Assembly: GCF_000003605.2 (NCBI RefSeq) | Contig: NW_003126890.1 | Coordinates: 76,141-140,140 of the forward strand | Length of the DNA stretch: 64,000 bases | Direction of reading: 5' to 3' | DNA from: Saccoglossus kowalevskii | Taxonomy: Eukaryota > Hemichordata > Enteropneusta > Harrimaniidae | Shown: piece by piece, positions 52,016 to 64,000 of the stretch | Layout: each line of letters opens with the position of its first letter | How positions within the stretch are numbered: position 1 is the first letter of the stretch | Notes under the pieces: generated by a model | Database searches by the model: none | What the model saw: only the letters and a program-made list of their open reading frames with translations | Told to the model about the DNA's origin: nothing | Program-made: the position numbers and the translations under genes

Positions 52016-53334
52016 AGAAGTACCACACACTAGAGTTTATTGGTACAAAGTAACCCATGCCCTGCCACTGTCAAGACGCATGGCATTTCACGATTTGAAA
52101 GGTGTAATCTATAAAAATACAAGTCTTCGATGGCGTGCTATACGGTAGTCATTTTGAATCAGAACTAGAAGCAAAAATATGTGTGACAAGAGGTATAACA
52201 TACATGTATGTGTACAGTTTTGATTGCATTTAGCCAAGGCATGCCATGTAATGTACATGTTTTCAAGGACTAATCATATTCCGTGTTTCGTTTAAAATTG
52301 ATACCTACATGTATGACTGGTAGAATTGTGGTTTTGATTGCCAAGTCCTGAGAACAAAGAATTATCTGAATACGATGGATTGAACCACTGGCAGAGATTT
52401 ATTAAAGAAACGACTTAATTTTTAGAAAGTTGTTAAGATCAGCAGGTGCTTGTATTTATACTGGTCGGGTTGGTGCCAGGAGAGTGCATTAACTTGTCAT
52501 AATGCTATTATAATAGAAAGGTGGTTCCTGTCACGTAATATTGTTTCAGTGGCAATATGCTTTGAATGTACACACAGTTTACACATTTGAAGAGTTGGCA
52601 TTTAATGACCCTTCTAACCACCGCTACCAGTTTGACTCATTAGTCCAAATAAATACAGACGACAGTGAATTAAATGGATGTGCATTAAAGTACCATTAGT
52701 CACCATTATCAAGAAATGTCAGGTATTTTCTCACTCCACAACTTATGACAGCTTGTGTCCTGGCAAGCTGAATGCATGTACAAAGGGCAACTAACATCTT
52801 CCAAAAAAAACGTAGACTAATTTTAAAACACATAATTCATGGAAGATTACATTTTAGTAAATTTGAGGATTATTTTAGATACATTCCTTATTTCCCGCTG
52901 AAGTCAGAATTATCATTAAAAGTAGTATTTGCTCTATTAGACGTGTATGACCATATGTAAAAAAAAAAAACAGAAATGAATCAGAGTAGGTGCATAAATC
53001 CCACAAAACACTCAGCTTTTATTAGAGATCCACCTCTATAGAAGCGAATACTTTGATGAAGCAATGCTAGTAGAACTTTAAATTTGTTGAAGCTGAATTT
53101 TAGAAATTTGAAGAAAAATTCTCCTTGTCCAGAACAGAGCGCTGAGTGATACCGAGACCATTTTGTGCAGGACTTTTTTTCTTTCTCAGTAGCAGTGACT
53201 GTAAGCGATGAGAAATCAACGGCATGTACGGTAACTGGGTTACTGCGCATTGCACCATACAAGACACTGAAATTCAGATAATTACTGATCTGGAGAATGG
53301 CCAACATATTAAAGCCAGCTCAATGATGTCAGTT
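52016..53334. other. Unassigned; a 108-codon minus-strand frame
   Basis: The frame 53307-52981 (minus) starts MLAILQISNYL and continues with Ser/Thr- and Lys-rich sequence (KWSRYHSALCSGQG). I do not recognise it. An RFX-type site lies 28 bp before its ATG (53335-53348). It could be a small gene start or chance. Confidence 0.2.
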
Positions 53335-53348
53335 GTTGCCATGGTAAC
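53335..53348. promoter_or_regulatory. Consensus RFX X-box
   Basis: GTTGCCATGGTAAC fits the 14-bp X-box consensus (GTHNYYATRRNAAC) at every position and is nearly a perfect palindrome. Confidence 0.5.
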
Positions 53349-54430
53349 CAAATTCTGATTCTGATTTCAGGGTCTGCTTGGGATTGTTATTAATGATAAA
53401 GACCAGACTTCCACCTATATAGTCACAGTACCAGTCATGAATACTATTAGCACATTTCCTTCTATTAAAACTATTTCTCACATGAGACTCATTCTCACAT
53501 TTCCTATTAAAACCATAATTCTTTTCGATTAAAACTATATTTCTCACATCAGACTCATTCTCATTCATTTCAGATTTGTCTTTCTCATCTCACCCTACAA
53601 AGCAAGCAATTACTCTGAAAGGAACTTCAGTAGTCAACTTGAAGGTTGTAATTCTGTTGAAATATTAAGCAATTCGACTGATCATTCACTGAACATGTAA
53701 AGCAATTCCAGAAATGCAAAATCGGTCCAGCAGAAGAATATAAACAATGTTTACAATCCTTAAGCAGGGAAATAGCAGCCTTCATGGGATCAAAGGTCAC
53801 TATGGTCCTGCCAGTAACTATCTGAAGCATCCATACCCATAATTCATTAGGATTTTTTATGCATCACTTAATATCATACACAAATCACTGCATTTCTTGT
53901 AGGTCACCAGCCTCAGCAACACAGTGCTGTGTGTGACCTGCCAGGGATACCATACACATAACCTACCAGTAACATAATACACTGGACCCAACAGTGGGTA
54001 ATAACAATGTATATACAAAACCAATTATAACCAATCCCTGAAGGAATCCATTACTAAGGCATCTCCCCCATTGCCCATATTGACCAGCCCCTTGATATAC
54101 AGTCAACTTGATGAGTGAGGTGACACCAAAGGAACGTGATATGTGAGAGTTCAGTAGTGTAAGTGTGCCATGAAATTCTAAACTGGGTCCAATTAACACT
54201 CTCCAATTATATAATAAGTCTAGTAAGATAACATTAGGTTTTTATGTGGTTATGTTGGCTCTAGAATTTAAACATTATGTCTGTCAGGCACGGCTGTATG
54301 TCAATATGGGCTAAAGAATGTTTCTAATTTCACTCTGGAGAGATGGGAGAATATTTTAATTTAAACCAATATCTAAAGTGTATATTTATTGCTAAAAAAA
54401 ATTACTGGTATAGAATAGCAAACTATGGAC
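53349..54430. other. No gene seen; short diverged repeats
   Basis: Three phrases of the type 'attaaaactatttctcacat-agactcattctc' recur at about 53463, 53502 and 53528, a small degenerate tandem repeat. No exon recognised. Confidence 0.4.
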
Positions 54431-54830
54431 ACCATAATATGTTTACATCTCACAGTAAACACCGTAATATGTTTACATCTCACAGTAAACACCGTAATAT
54501 GTTTACATCTCACAGTAAACATTGTAATACGTTTACATCTCACAGTAAACACCGTAATACGTTTACATCTCACAGTAAACACCGTAATACGTTTACATCT
54601 CACAGTAAACACTAATATGTTTACATCTCACAGTAAACACCATAATATGTTTACATCTCACAGTAAACACCGTAATATGTTTACATCTCACAGTAAACAC
54701 CATAATATGTTTCCATCTCACAGTAAACACCGTAATATGTTTCCATCTCACAGTAAACACTGTAATGTTTCCATCTCACAGTAAACACCGTAATATGATT
54801 ACATCTCACAGTAAACACTATAATATGTTC
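54431..54830. repeat. 30-bp minisatellite, about 13 copies, with an internal stem
   Basis: The unit is GTTTACATCTCACAGTAAAC plus ACCGTAATAT. Each unit contains GTTTAC and its complement GTAAAC eight bases apart, so each copy can form a small hairpin. Deletions of 2-3 bp shift the frame in some copies. Confidence 0.94.
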
Positions 54831-56795
54831 ACGTCCCACAGGACAATGTTAAATTTGCGTGAAATAAAACCAATATTTTTTCAAGACAAAAACCAAAGGA
54901 TTAAAAACATTTCTGTCTAACAAATGAGTCATTAAGTATATCTAATAAAGTTCCAGAATTGACAGGAGTAAAGTAAAAGGTCAAAAGATATCAAATAAAA
55001 TACAACATGCAATAAAATCATTACCAGCAGTAGCGTATGATTGCGCATCACATTTCTACATGTGAACAAAGTTACAATCATGTCTTTAACACATGCAATG
55101 TACCCAGATTGGGGGGAGGGGTAGTGATAAGAAAAAAATAAAGTTATAGCAATGATTCATAGAACAAAAATGCCAATATTTCAAGTGCCCCAGAGATTTA
55201 CAATTTTCAGACTAGAAAAGTCATGACAAGCAAACATCAATTTTACAATCCAATATAGTTTACCTTTTCCCCCCTTGTGACTAATGACATAAGAACTAAG
55301 TACAAGTAAACATCTACACATTTGTAAAGTGTAGTGTAGTATTGAACTGCATGCCTGAAAATGGCTAAAACAACCAAGAATGACAGATTTGTCTTAGATA
55401 TAATATTAGTTATAGAAACCAGCCATTGATCTTTTCTCATAAGGCACGCATGCACATCTTTCTGTACAATATCTTGAGTTAAAAATCACTTTTCATAATT
55501 CTTTTAAAATAAATCTCTCATGTCCATATTTTTTCAAATTAATTGATAAATACCTGAATCCAATCGAAAGCGCCTGAATATGTTCACGTAGTCCAAAACG
55601 AACAAAGAAATTAATAAATAATTCATAAAAATTTGTAAAATGATGCATACATATTTGAGTGGTGAAAATGTTCTTATATCAATACAGATTTTATCAATGA
55701 GGACATCTTATCTGTGATCTGAGCAAAGTTTTCTGTGAAGTAAATATTACACTCATCAAATATTAGAGTGCCAAGGAATTTGTACCTAATTCAGGTCGCT
55801 GAACTCAAGGACATTGTTGACATCACTGCTGATGTCACTAGATGAATTATGACATAATTATTAGAGATGCAAAACATCACAACTGAAGAAAACAACATCA
55901 TTGGAATTGTAACACGTGGAAAAGAGCTCCAATTATATAGTTTTCAAAGTCGGTGGATAAATGGTCGTATTTGAGTGCGATGAAACAGACATGTTTTTAT
56001 CAACCCTTATAATCAAACAGACACACTGTTAGGTCCAGTTTGAATAAAATAGTCACTATTCCTGAAACCAGCGCCATCCAATCAAAACCACAAGTTTCAT
56101 GTAAAACTTGTAAGGAAGTCAAGCAAATCAAGCAAACCTGGCATTCCATATTTTGAAAATACATTAAAAAATAATGATTGACAAGGGATTATTTTTCAAT
56201 ATTTCAATACAATAGTATCAAAGAGACATTAAGATGGGATTTAGATCAATAAAATATTATTAGGGCTATTTTTTCATATGAAAATATTAATCTAATATAA
56301 ACAGATGGACATATGGTGATGAGCATGTCGAAATAACATGTTATCATTGGCATGACTGATATTTTTAATAAATAAAACATACATGTGAACACTAAATGTC
56401 CACACACGGTGATGAACTAAGTAACATTATCATAATTTCTACACAAGTTTTCACCAAAATTAAGAACGAATATAAATTTAGTATATTCAATGTACAACAT
56501 TAAAAACTTTCACTTGAACATTTCTAACCATAATTTTGTTTTTTATTTTTTATGTATCTTTCTATAATTTTTTAGAAAATTTTGACAAAAAGAGACATAA
56601 TTTCCCATTGGCTAAAAGAATTGATCAAAATTTTAAAAAAAAATAAAAAAAATTATTCGGTTTGAAATTTGTGATGGTGTGAAAAATTATCATTGGCGAT
56701 TAAAAGGTTAATGAACATTCTAATATACATGTAGTGTTATAAACATCTGTACTTTCCTGTAAAGTGAAAATACCATGACGGGGATCATGCAAGAA
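54831..56795. other. No gene seen; AAAAGGTTAA element near the end
   Basis: About 56520-56712 looks like a diverged relative of the MITE family at 49.5 and 58.9 kb (TTCTAACC..., ending GGTGTGAAAAATT...AAAAGGTTAA). Its left end is not clear. Confidence 0.4.
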
Positions 56796-57007
56796 TACTG
56801 TAAAGGGGGTAATTATTCACTGGGTTTTAATTTAGCTTATTTCGCTGACTGGAAAAATGCGCTAAATTAAAACACAGTGAATATGTAAAATTTAGCATAG
56901 AACACATTATCTAAATGACGAAACCGTGAATTTAAAACCCACTGAATATGCCTGAAATGGTAAATCAGTGAAATTTAAACCCCGTGAAAATTGGTCATTT
57001 TACAGTA
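56796..57007. mobile_element. TACTGTAAA MITE, 212 bp
   Basis: Ends TACTGTAAAGG and TTTTACAGTA. The inverted repeats stay similar for about 40 bp (for example ATTATTCACTGGGTTTTAAT against ATTTTCACGGGGTTTAAATT, inverted). The interior has further self-complementary AATTTAG/CTAAATT words. TA at both ends would fit a Tc1/mariner-type target. Confidence 0.68.
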
Positions 57008-57344
57008 AGTAAACACGTATAAATACATAATAGCAGCATGTTGCCACAGGCATTGGCTGCACATACTAGGGTTAGAAAGTAAGTGATTCACATAGGAATG
57101 TATGTACTTCAAGGGGAAACCAAGTTACTGACTGAGACAGCCTTGGTGAACCTGAAAATACCAGTTTGACAAAAGACACAAAATTGTCAGCAAACGCAGA
57201 GGATCATATTTTACATGTTGAGTGGTTTGGAGAAAAGTTTATAATGACACGCACCAGTAGACCGGATAATCACTACGATGAAAGCATTATAGTATAGCAT
57301 TGTATTACAGCAATGTAGCACATTCATAACGGTTTTGTGAACGC

Positions 57345-58308
57345 AGAAAAGTGGGCCTACTGTTGGTGACAAGTACTGGAGCACTGAAAAAGTGGGCCTA
57401 CTGTTGGTGACAAGTACTGGAGCACTGAAAATGTGGGCCTACTGTTGGTGACACGTACTGGAGCACTGAAAAAGTGGGCCTACTGTTGGTCACCAGTACT
57501 GAAGCACTGAAAAAGTGGGCCTACTGTTGGTAACAAGTACTGAAGCACTGAAAATGTGGGCCTACTGTTGGTGACAAGTACTGGAGCACTGAAAAAGTGG
57601 GCCTACTGTTGGTCACCAGTACTGAAGCACTGAAAAAGTGGACCTACTGTTGGTAACAAGTACTGAAGCACTGAAAAAGTGGGCCTACTGTTAGTCACCA
57701 GTACTGGAGCACTGGAAAAGTGGGCCTACTGTTGGTGACTAGCACTGAAGCACTGAAAAAATGGGCCTACTGTTGGTAACAAGTACTGAAGCACTGAAAA
57801 AGTGGGCCTACTGTTGGTAACAAGTACTGAAGCACTGAAAAAGTGGGCCTACTGTTGGTAACAAGTACTGAAGCACTGAAAAAGTGGGCCTACTGTTGGT
57901 AACAAGTACTGAAGCACTGAAAAAGTGGGCCTACTGTTAGTGACAAGTACTTGAGCACTGAAAAAGTGGGCCTACTGTTGGTAACAAGTACTGAAGCATT
58001 GAAAAAGTGGGCCTACTGTTGGTCACCAGTACTGGAACACTGAAAAAGTGGGCCTACTGTTGGTGACTAGCACTGAAGCACTGAAAAAGTGGGCCTACTG
58101 TTGGTGACTAGCACTGAAGCATTGAAAAAGTGGGCCTACTGTTGGTGACTAGCACTGAAGCACTGAAAAAGTGGGCCTACTGTTGGTGACTAGCACTGAA
58201 GCACTGAAAAAGTGGGCCTACTGTTGGTGACTAGCACTGAAGCACTGAAAAAATGGGCCTACTGTTGCACCGAGAAAGTGGGCCTACTGCTGGTAATCAG
58301 TACCATAG
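57345..58308. repeat. 41-bp minisatellite, about 23 copies
   Basis: The unit is GAAAAAGTGGGCCTACTGTT, GGTGACAAGTACTGGAGCAC, T. Three sub-types differ in the middle (GTGACAAGTACTGG, GTAACAAGTACTGA, GTGACTAGCACTGA) and cluster along the array, showing stepwise local spread. One short unit lies near 58266. The period is not a multiple of three, so no long frame results. Confidence 0.95.
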
Positions 58309-58939
58309 CAATTATCATAAAGAGGGTGAGGGCAGGAGGAAGGGTTGCAGAAATAAAACAGTTTAGTCACAAATGATATAGACTAGCAATTGTCTCAGTG
58401 CAGACCTTGAAAAGCTTCAATGCTTGTGGTAAACAGCTGCTACATAAGACCTGTGTTAAAACACATGTTATTGGTTACTGAATGCCATGCTGTGGATGGA
58501 AATGTGTTTATGTTGGCATAATTCCATCCTTTCACAATCCAGGACAACCAGAAAAGGCCACAGCCGGGAAAACAATATTTAAACTATGAACCCTTTACAC
58601 AAGAGATTACTTAACCAGACCAGATGACAATAGGCTAACCAGGTCAGATAACAATAGGCTAACAAGACCAGGTTCAGGCTATGCAATCATAGAAAACATA
58701 ACGGGCTATTTCCTGTTATTGAAATCACATGCAAAAAAGAAATGAGAGTTGAATTAAACGCAGTGCCTGGTGACATCCTCGGACACTCAATGGTATAGTT
58801 GTTTCTCTATAATTGTTTTATCTCTTGAATATCTCCTGAACACAGGAACATGAGTGATGAGCAAGTGATGCTATAAAAATCTCTTCAAAATAGTATGGAT
58901 TTGGGAGTGTGATAATTAGCTTTTTCTGTACTCAACTTT
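58309..58939. other. No gene seen
   Basis: A small duplication (GACCAGATGACAATAGGCTAAC-like, three times at 58617-58670). No exon recognised. Confidence 0.4.
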
Positions 58940-59157
58940 TTAACCTTTTCACCACCAGACTTTCTCGCCCAAATTTGTCTGCACTTGTTTCTTATATTTT
59001 TCAATATTTCTGGATATGGACTCTAATTTTAAGTCAACAGACAAAATTTTCAGTTTTAAATAAAAAAAAATGACTATTTTTGTCCTAATCTTCTGAAGGA
59101 AAATGAATACTGTAAAGTATTTTTTAATCTGTGATGAACTGATGGTGTAAAGGTTAA
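58940..59157. mobile_element. MITE, CCTTTTCACCA family, copy 2
   Basis: TTAA at both ends (58940-58943, 59154-59157), with inverted repeats CCTTTTCACCA and, inverted, CCTTTACACCA. It is the inverted relative of 49484-49713. A further diverged piece ending AAAAGGTTAA lies at about 59500-59676. Confidence 0.78.
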
Positions 59158-60074
59158 AGTGATAGGCAAGATAGAGTGACTATTCCCTTTAGAAATTAGC
59201 ATCTGATAATCAAATGGTTCTAGTTGTACATCTTATTGCGGATGTATTTTTAAATAGGTGCAGACTAAGGCAACAGATTGACAGTGGGGTTTGTTATTCT
59301 TCAAATAATAGCTCACTTAAAACAATATACAGTGTATTGCCAGATCAGTGGTTGTTACAAACATATCAAAATAAACAAACACTGGGAAAAGTGAAACATT
59401 AGAATTCACATCAGTAATACAGTTACCATAGTAACAATCAAATATCAATAAGGTCGACAAAACAGGTATGTTGGCACAACATTTTGTCTTTTTTTATATA
59501 TTTTTCTATAAAATCGTTGTTAATTTTAGATCAAATTGATACAATTTCTTATCGACTAAATTTTTTCCCTATCAACTTAATTTTTTCGATCAGAATTTTG
59601 TAAAAATGTAGAAAAAACTATGTGGTGTTATTTTGTGAAAGAGGACAATAGTTAACCTATGCCCTCAAAAGGTTAACATCAACATGAAGACACAGTTGAG
59701 TTTATTTTATCAAGATCTTCAAATTATTACAAAAAATATATTAAAAAAAAACAATTTTCAGACAAAAAAAAACCTCACTGCAGAGATTATCCTGTGTTAT
59801 GATTTATACTTGAATTACATATATCGCAATAGTTTACACAGCATTCACACTGGATATAAACATAGGTATCATGTCCTGAATAAGATTATGAAAGTCAATA
59901 CTAAATGTGAATGAACTTGACCTTGAAATACTCAAGTTATAATATCAAAGATAATATCAAATGACTTCTTGGTAATTTGGGAGAAACCATGCTCGAGGAA
60001 TGAATGATATGCTTAAAATTAAAATATTATTGACAAATCTCCGCAATTCACAGCAGCCTGATATCAACTTAGCC
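59158..60074. other. No gene seen
   Basis: Short unrecognised frames and the diverged MITE piece at 59500-59676. Confidence 0.4.
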
Positions 60075-60265
60075 ACTCAGTATAGCCTTAGATACCCTCC
60101 TCCCTCCTAGTCCCCCCCAGTCTAGTTTTACACACATCCCAATTACCTCTAAAAATATGGAACCTTCTAAACTCAGTATAGCCTTTAAATACCCTCCTCC
60201 CTCCTAGTCCCCCCAGTCTAGTTTAACACGCATCCCAGTTACCTCTAAAAATATGGAACCTTCTA
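60075..60265. repeat. 96-bp tandem duplication
   Basis: ACTCAGTATAGCCTTAGATA starts the first copy at 60075 and its partner at 60171. Both run through CCCTCCTCCCTCCTAGTCCC to ATATGGAACCTTCTA, differing at only a few bases. Confidence 0.9.
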
Positions 60266-61882
60266 GTTTATGCAGGAACTGTCATACATGTGCAAAATTT
60301 CTTTCTTTCTCAACTATTTGTAAATTTCTTTGATGATTGGTAGAGAAACATTTGCACCTTGGTGAGCAAAGTTTAGTGTATTTGTTGTCTATGATATCGG
60401 TGATTGTGAAACCAACAAAGCACAAGGTAGATAACCTAATAAATGATTGCTTTTGATGTTCACAAAAATAAAAATGGTCTTTAACATCTTTGGTAGGTAA
60501 TAAAAGTCGGGTGCGCTTAGGTCAGCCGTATTATTTTTTGATGACCTAATTTGTGACTGTGTTCTACAAGATAAAACACAACAGGAATGTTCACAGACTT
60601 TGGATAATATGCTTTCAGACAGGAGTGTAATGTAAAAGCAATTTAAACTGAACTGTGTAAACCATGAAACCTTCAAAGTCTTGCTTAAATAACGCAGATT
60701 CTATGAATCAAACACATTTCTTTGGGGTTCATTTTAGACAAGTTACAACAAACAAGAAAGTAGAATGTCATTGCGGCTATGGCAACCGTCACCATGACAA
60801 CCACTTAAGCTATCATTATAGAGTAACATTTTAACAGAAAGAGTTATGATTAATCATACTAGCTAAAGTGAACAATTTTAAAAATGCAGTTAGTAGTAAA
60901 ACAGCTAGCTCTTTTAAGAGGAAAGACAAGTAGAAAGTTAGATATGGTGAGGGCACAATTAAGTAAAATAATATATGAAAATAATATGACTAAAGCAGCC
61001 ATGTTATTTATTGAATGACTGGTGTTTTTATAAAATTCAACTTTAATGGAGTTTTATAGATATCTACACAGATTATGATGCTGCTGTTAGGGGAACTGTG
61101 AATCAGTTGGATGTATGACTGGATGGTGTCTGATTTCACCAAGATGAACTATATCATTATGATACTTGAAACTTTGAAAAACAAAATGTCATCTTTCAAC
61201 ATTTTTCTTCATGCTAATGCTACACATTCTATTTACCATAAAACATGCTAATGAACTACATATCATAGACAGATTGTTATACTTGGACTTTCAGTTATAA
61301 CCACAAGATCAGATGAAATTAAATCTTAGGATTATTTTTCCTGTAAAGTAACAGTTAAAAAATCAAAAACATAGAAGGAACAGACAGCCTATGGCAAATC
61401 CCGCAATTTTTTAAAAAAATGGAAACTTGACAATTACATAATTTCATTCTACAATATCTCAGCTTTCTGAAAACATATATTGCCATGGTTACATGCTTAG
61501 TTACTGGTGGAGTATGCCCTAATTGCAATTAAAACAATTACTTATTTTTCTGTCACTACTTTAAAACATTTTCAGTAATAACAAGTCAAAAATTCAGATG
61601 CTGTAATTCACATTCTAGAAATCCCTGTGGGACAAATGGATACAGGAATGAATTCATACATCTAACAAGAAACAGCAGTTTATCCAATCAGAACGGAAAC
61701 GTTCAAATTCAGTTTGAAATGAATATGCAGATGTAAAAACACTTTGGAGAAATAGTAGATGTGCACACATTCAAAAATGTGCAGAATGCCTGATAGCCGT
61801 GCTACTACTGACCTTTATCAGAGAGCCAGGGATGTTTCCCTTCTCTTAAGGAACGTTCTGCTCTGGTCGATGGATATAATAA
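60266..61882. other. No gene seen
   Basis: An X-box-like word (GTCACCATGACAAC, 60788-60801) is the only notable site. A 95-codon minus frame (60389-60676) is unrecognised. Confidence 0.4.
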
Positions 61883-62161
61883 ATGTCCCACAAAGCTGCA
61901 ATGCACTCGAAGCACACACAAAAATCCTGGCACAGAAAAGGTTTTCTTGACAGAAACAAACTTAGCAAAAGAAAAAACAGGTTCCGGAGGAAAAATATGA
62001 AGTGTGTATCTTGGAGAACGCTGGCTGTCTATAACAACCACATCTGTTCACTTCACTGGCCTCAATTCCTACACAACCAACACTGTTTTTATTTTGACAT
62101 AGATATGCTTGTTGACACGGGGGCGTCACTCCTATTAGTTTTTAAGTTAATTAAGTTTTAA
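61883..62161 (+). pseudogene. Possible retrotransposon protease fragment
   Basis: An isolated 92-codon frame ends with FDIDMLVDTGASLLLV. L-V-D-T-G-A-S is the active-site signature of retropepsin-type aspartic proteases of LTR retrotransposons. No flap region, reverse transcriptase or LTR is seen next to it, so at most it is a scrap. The basic region before it (KRKNRFRRKN) has no zinc knuckle. A chance match of seven residues is unlikely but possible. Confidence 0.35.
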
Positions 62162-64000
62162 AAGAAAGTTAGAAATCAAATTCTTTATATAATAAACCAG
62201 AGACAAAAACATAATAAATTAATGCAGGCATTTATACGCTGTTTTTGATTGAGTGAGCAATTAATGTTTCCCATTTATGACAGTTTACCACCATAAACAA
62301 GCTCCAGAGAAGCACTACAAAAACAGAGCGCCAAGAAAAATATTTATCATGTAGATTCATATTTCAGATACATTACTGAATACATTCAGTGTTGTTTTCA
62401 TTTCAAAACTCCTAGTAATCACATGTGAATAGCAGATAAATTACACTAAGGTGTGGACCCCCTGATTCACATCATTATTGAGTGCTATACCGAGGCACTA
62501 CTGATTAATAACAACTAGGAGGCCCTTACGTCAATCACTCCATCAGAGGTAAAACATCATGGCTGGATGCACTGTTAGTTAGATCATTTACGTCACTTGC
62601 ACAGTCAGCCAATCACAAGGGTCAGTCTTAACCACAAGAATGGAAAGCCATTTAGATGGTAACCTTTGGTCTTTATAAACAAGGTTTTTTTAGATCAATC
62701 TTTTTATTCAGTTTATTGAACTTATCTGTGCATAATTATAAACTTAAAATTAATTTTTGATTTTGATGAACGAATACAAAGAATCATTTTAGAGGGAATT
62801 ATATTCATATAGCTTCATATAAAAACAAGCATTATTATGTTAACATTTTGTTTTTCAATTGTCAATCACCAAGGTATATTGACTTATAAAACATGTCCCC
62901 CAAAGTCAGAGTATTATTGGTTTAATATTTGTTCTCCAAAACACAATCAGTATTCTATATTTTATAGATGATAGAACTAACCAATTACATAAGAAGACAT
63001 TATCAGCTGAGGGGAAGATAATGCATTTGGAAGAGCCGGCCCTTGCACAAAGCTTTGCAAAACAAAAAAAAAAACAATTACTTGAGCAGATCAAGATAGA
63101 CCCAACTGCTCAGGAACAGTATTCGTTTACTTTACCACGATGTAAACTAGAATGTTTAAAAATCTAAATGCATTTTTTAATAAATGTATGCAATAAAGAC
63201 TGTGCACGTTCACAACAAAATTCCCTACACAAGGCCTTGGATTAACAGAGCCTGCAACAGCTAGGTAAAATATGCCAAGCATTTCAGACACTCATGATAT
63301 TCATGCTGTCTTCCAATGCAGACTTTTTGCTGGAGAAGGACACAGTCACTTGACAAATGAATCATCACAGATATTGAAATTGTCTCATATTTCCTTCACA
63401 CCAATGACAGGTAAGTTAAAATTACAAGTCATATTATGTTTTTGTGTACAGGAACAAAGAAAATTACAAAACAAAACTATTGAATCCACTAATTGGATAA
63501 TCAAATTGGGCAAAGTTTTCCAAAAGCATGGTTCACTGTCTGGTAATTTGACAAATGACAGTATATGTATAAGATGTCTCCATTTTAAATCTTCACAAAT
63601 TACAAATCTGACCTGAAAAGTGAATATCCCTCAAAATAGAAGCCAGTTTTGTTGCAGTGTTTTCATACATGCATGTGTTCGAGGCCAATCATTATTCTGT
63701 TATATGCATTCTTACAATGTCATCACTATCATCAATATTACTAATGAAAGCACACACTGTAAACTGTTTAACATTCATCGCTACATTTCTACAATTTGAC
63801 AAATGACATAATGATTCACAAAGAATCCTAAGTAAGTATTTTCACTGCTACAATATGTTTCTTGAATCAGAAAAGCACATACATTTGTCTCCAGTGAAAT
63901 AAAAGTTGTTTACCATATTTAAAATTTGATGAATTCAAGAAAGAGGGTCATTTTGATTCCATATATGGAATATTCATTATTTGATGCCCTGGATTGATTG
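62162..64000. other. No gene seen to the end of the window
   Basis: Short frames only (62 codons at 62906-63094 minus, 114 codons at 63272-63616 plus), without motifs. No smoothelin 5' exon recognised. Confidence 0.4.

Noticed and set aside
54431-54830. CRISPR-like array (repeats with a small stem)
   Set aside because: The units are contiguous with no unique spacers and the host is an animal. It is a minisatellite.
57345-58308. CRISPR-like array with 41-bp spacing
   Set aside because: The whole unit repeats, including the would-be spacer. There are no cas genes and the genome is eukaryotic.

Overview
This is nuclear DNA of an animal. It is AT-rich and gene-poor, with spliced genes, long introns, many minisatellites and many short non-autonomous transposons. 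Two strings of exactly 50 N (11016-11065 and 48132-48181) are assembly gaps. The repeats point to a marine invertebrate. Elements with a head, ~160-bp core repeats, an ACGG-like stretch and a hairpin tail ending in CTAA resemble the pearl/CvA (Helentron-associated) elements of bivalves, so a mollusc or other lophotrochozoan is my best guess. This is inference, not proof.

Three genes are well supported. (1) 14131-15201 (+) is an intronless class A (rhodopsin-like) GPCR of 356 aa. (2) 22862-28126 (+) is a four-exon gene: signal peptide, C-type lectin-like domain, Thr-rich VNTR mucin stalk, transmembrane segment and basic tail. All three introns are phase 1 and the spliced frame is open for 394 codons. 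(3) 36521-45475 (-) is the 3' half of a smoothelin gene. Nine exons with matching phases encode the smoothelin domain, a Ser/Thr-rich linker, a basic coiled region and a C-terminal calponin-homology domain. Its 5' exons were not found and may lie beyond the window. A possible coding exon of unknown family lies at 3983-4154, and a weak candidate start exon with an RFX X-box lies inside intron 3 of the lectin gene.

Layout. 1-14 kb: dispersed repeats, the orphan exon, a deleted mariner element that appears to carry a scrap of that exon, and a LINE remnant. 14-20 kb: the GPCR, a 1.5-kb 48-bp minisatellite open in three frames, and degenerate AT-rich repeats. 22.8-28.3 kb: the lectin-mucin gene. 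30.4-31 kb: a solo LTR with a perfect 5-bp target duplication, holding three heat-shock elements and a TATA box. 32-35 kb: a MITE, an 80-bp palindrome and a 21-bp array. 36.5-45.5 kb: smoothelin, its introns filled with nested Helentron-like elements and a TTAA MITE. 45.5-64 kb: mostly non-coding, possibly smoothelin 5' intron, with a 1.8-kb higher-order 27/30-bp array, 30-bp and 41-bp arrays, several TIR elements, two RFX-like sites and a retropepsin-motif scrap.

The genes do not form an evident pathway. The GPCR and lectin receptor are surface proteins and smoothelin is an actin-cytoskeleton protein. I see no operon, CRISPR array, rRNA or tRNA. The observations most worth following are the heat-shock-element solo LTR, the lectin-mucin receptor whose VNTR exon abuts a ~230-bp TTTA microsatellite, the exon scrap inside the mariner element, and minisatellites whose periods are multiples of three.
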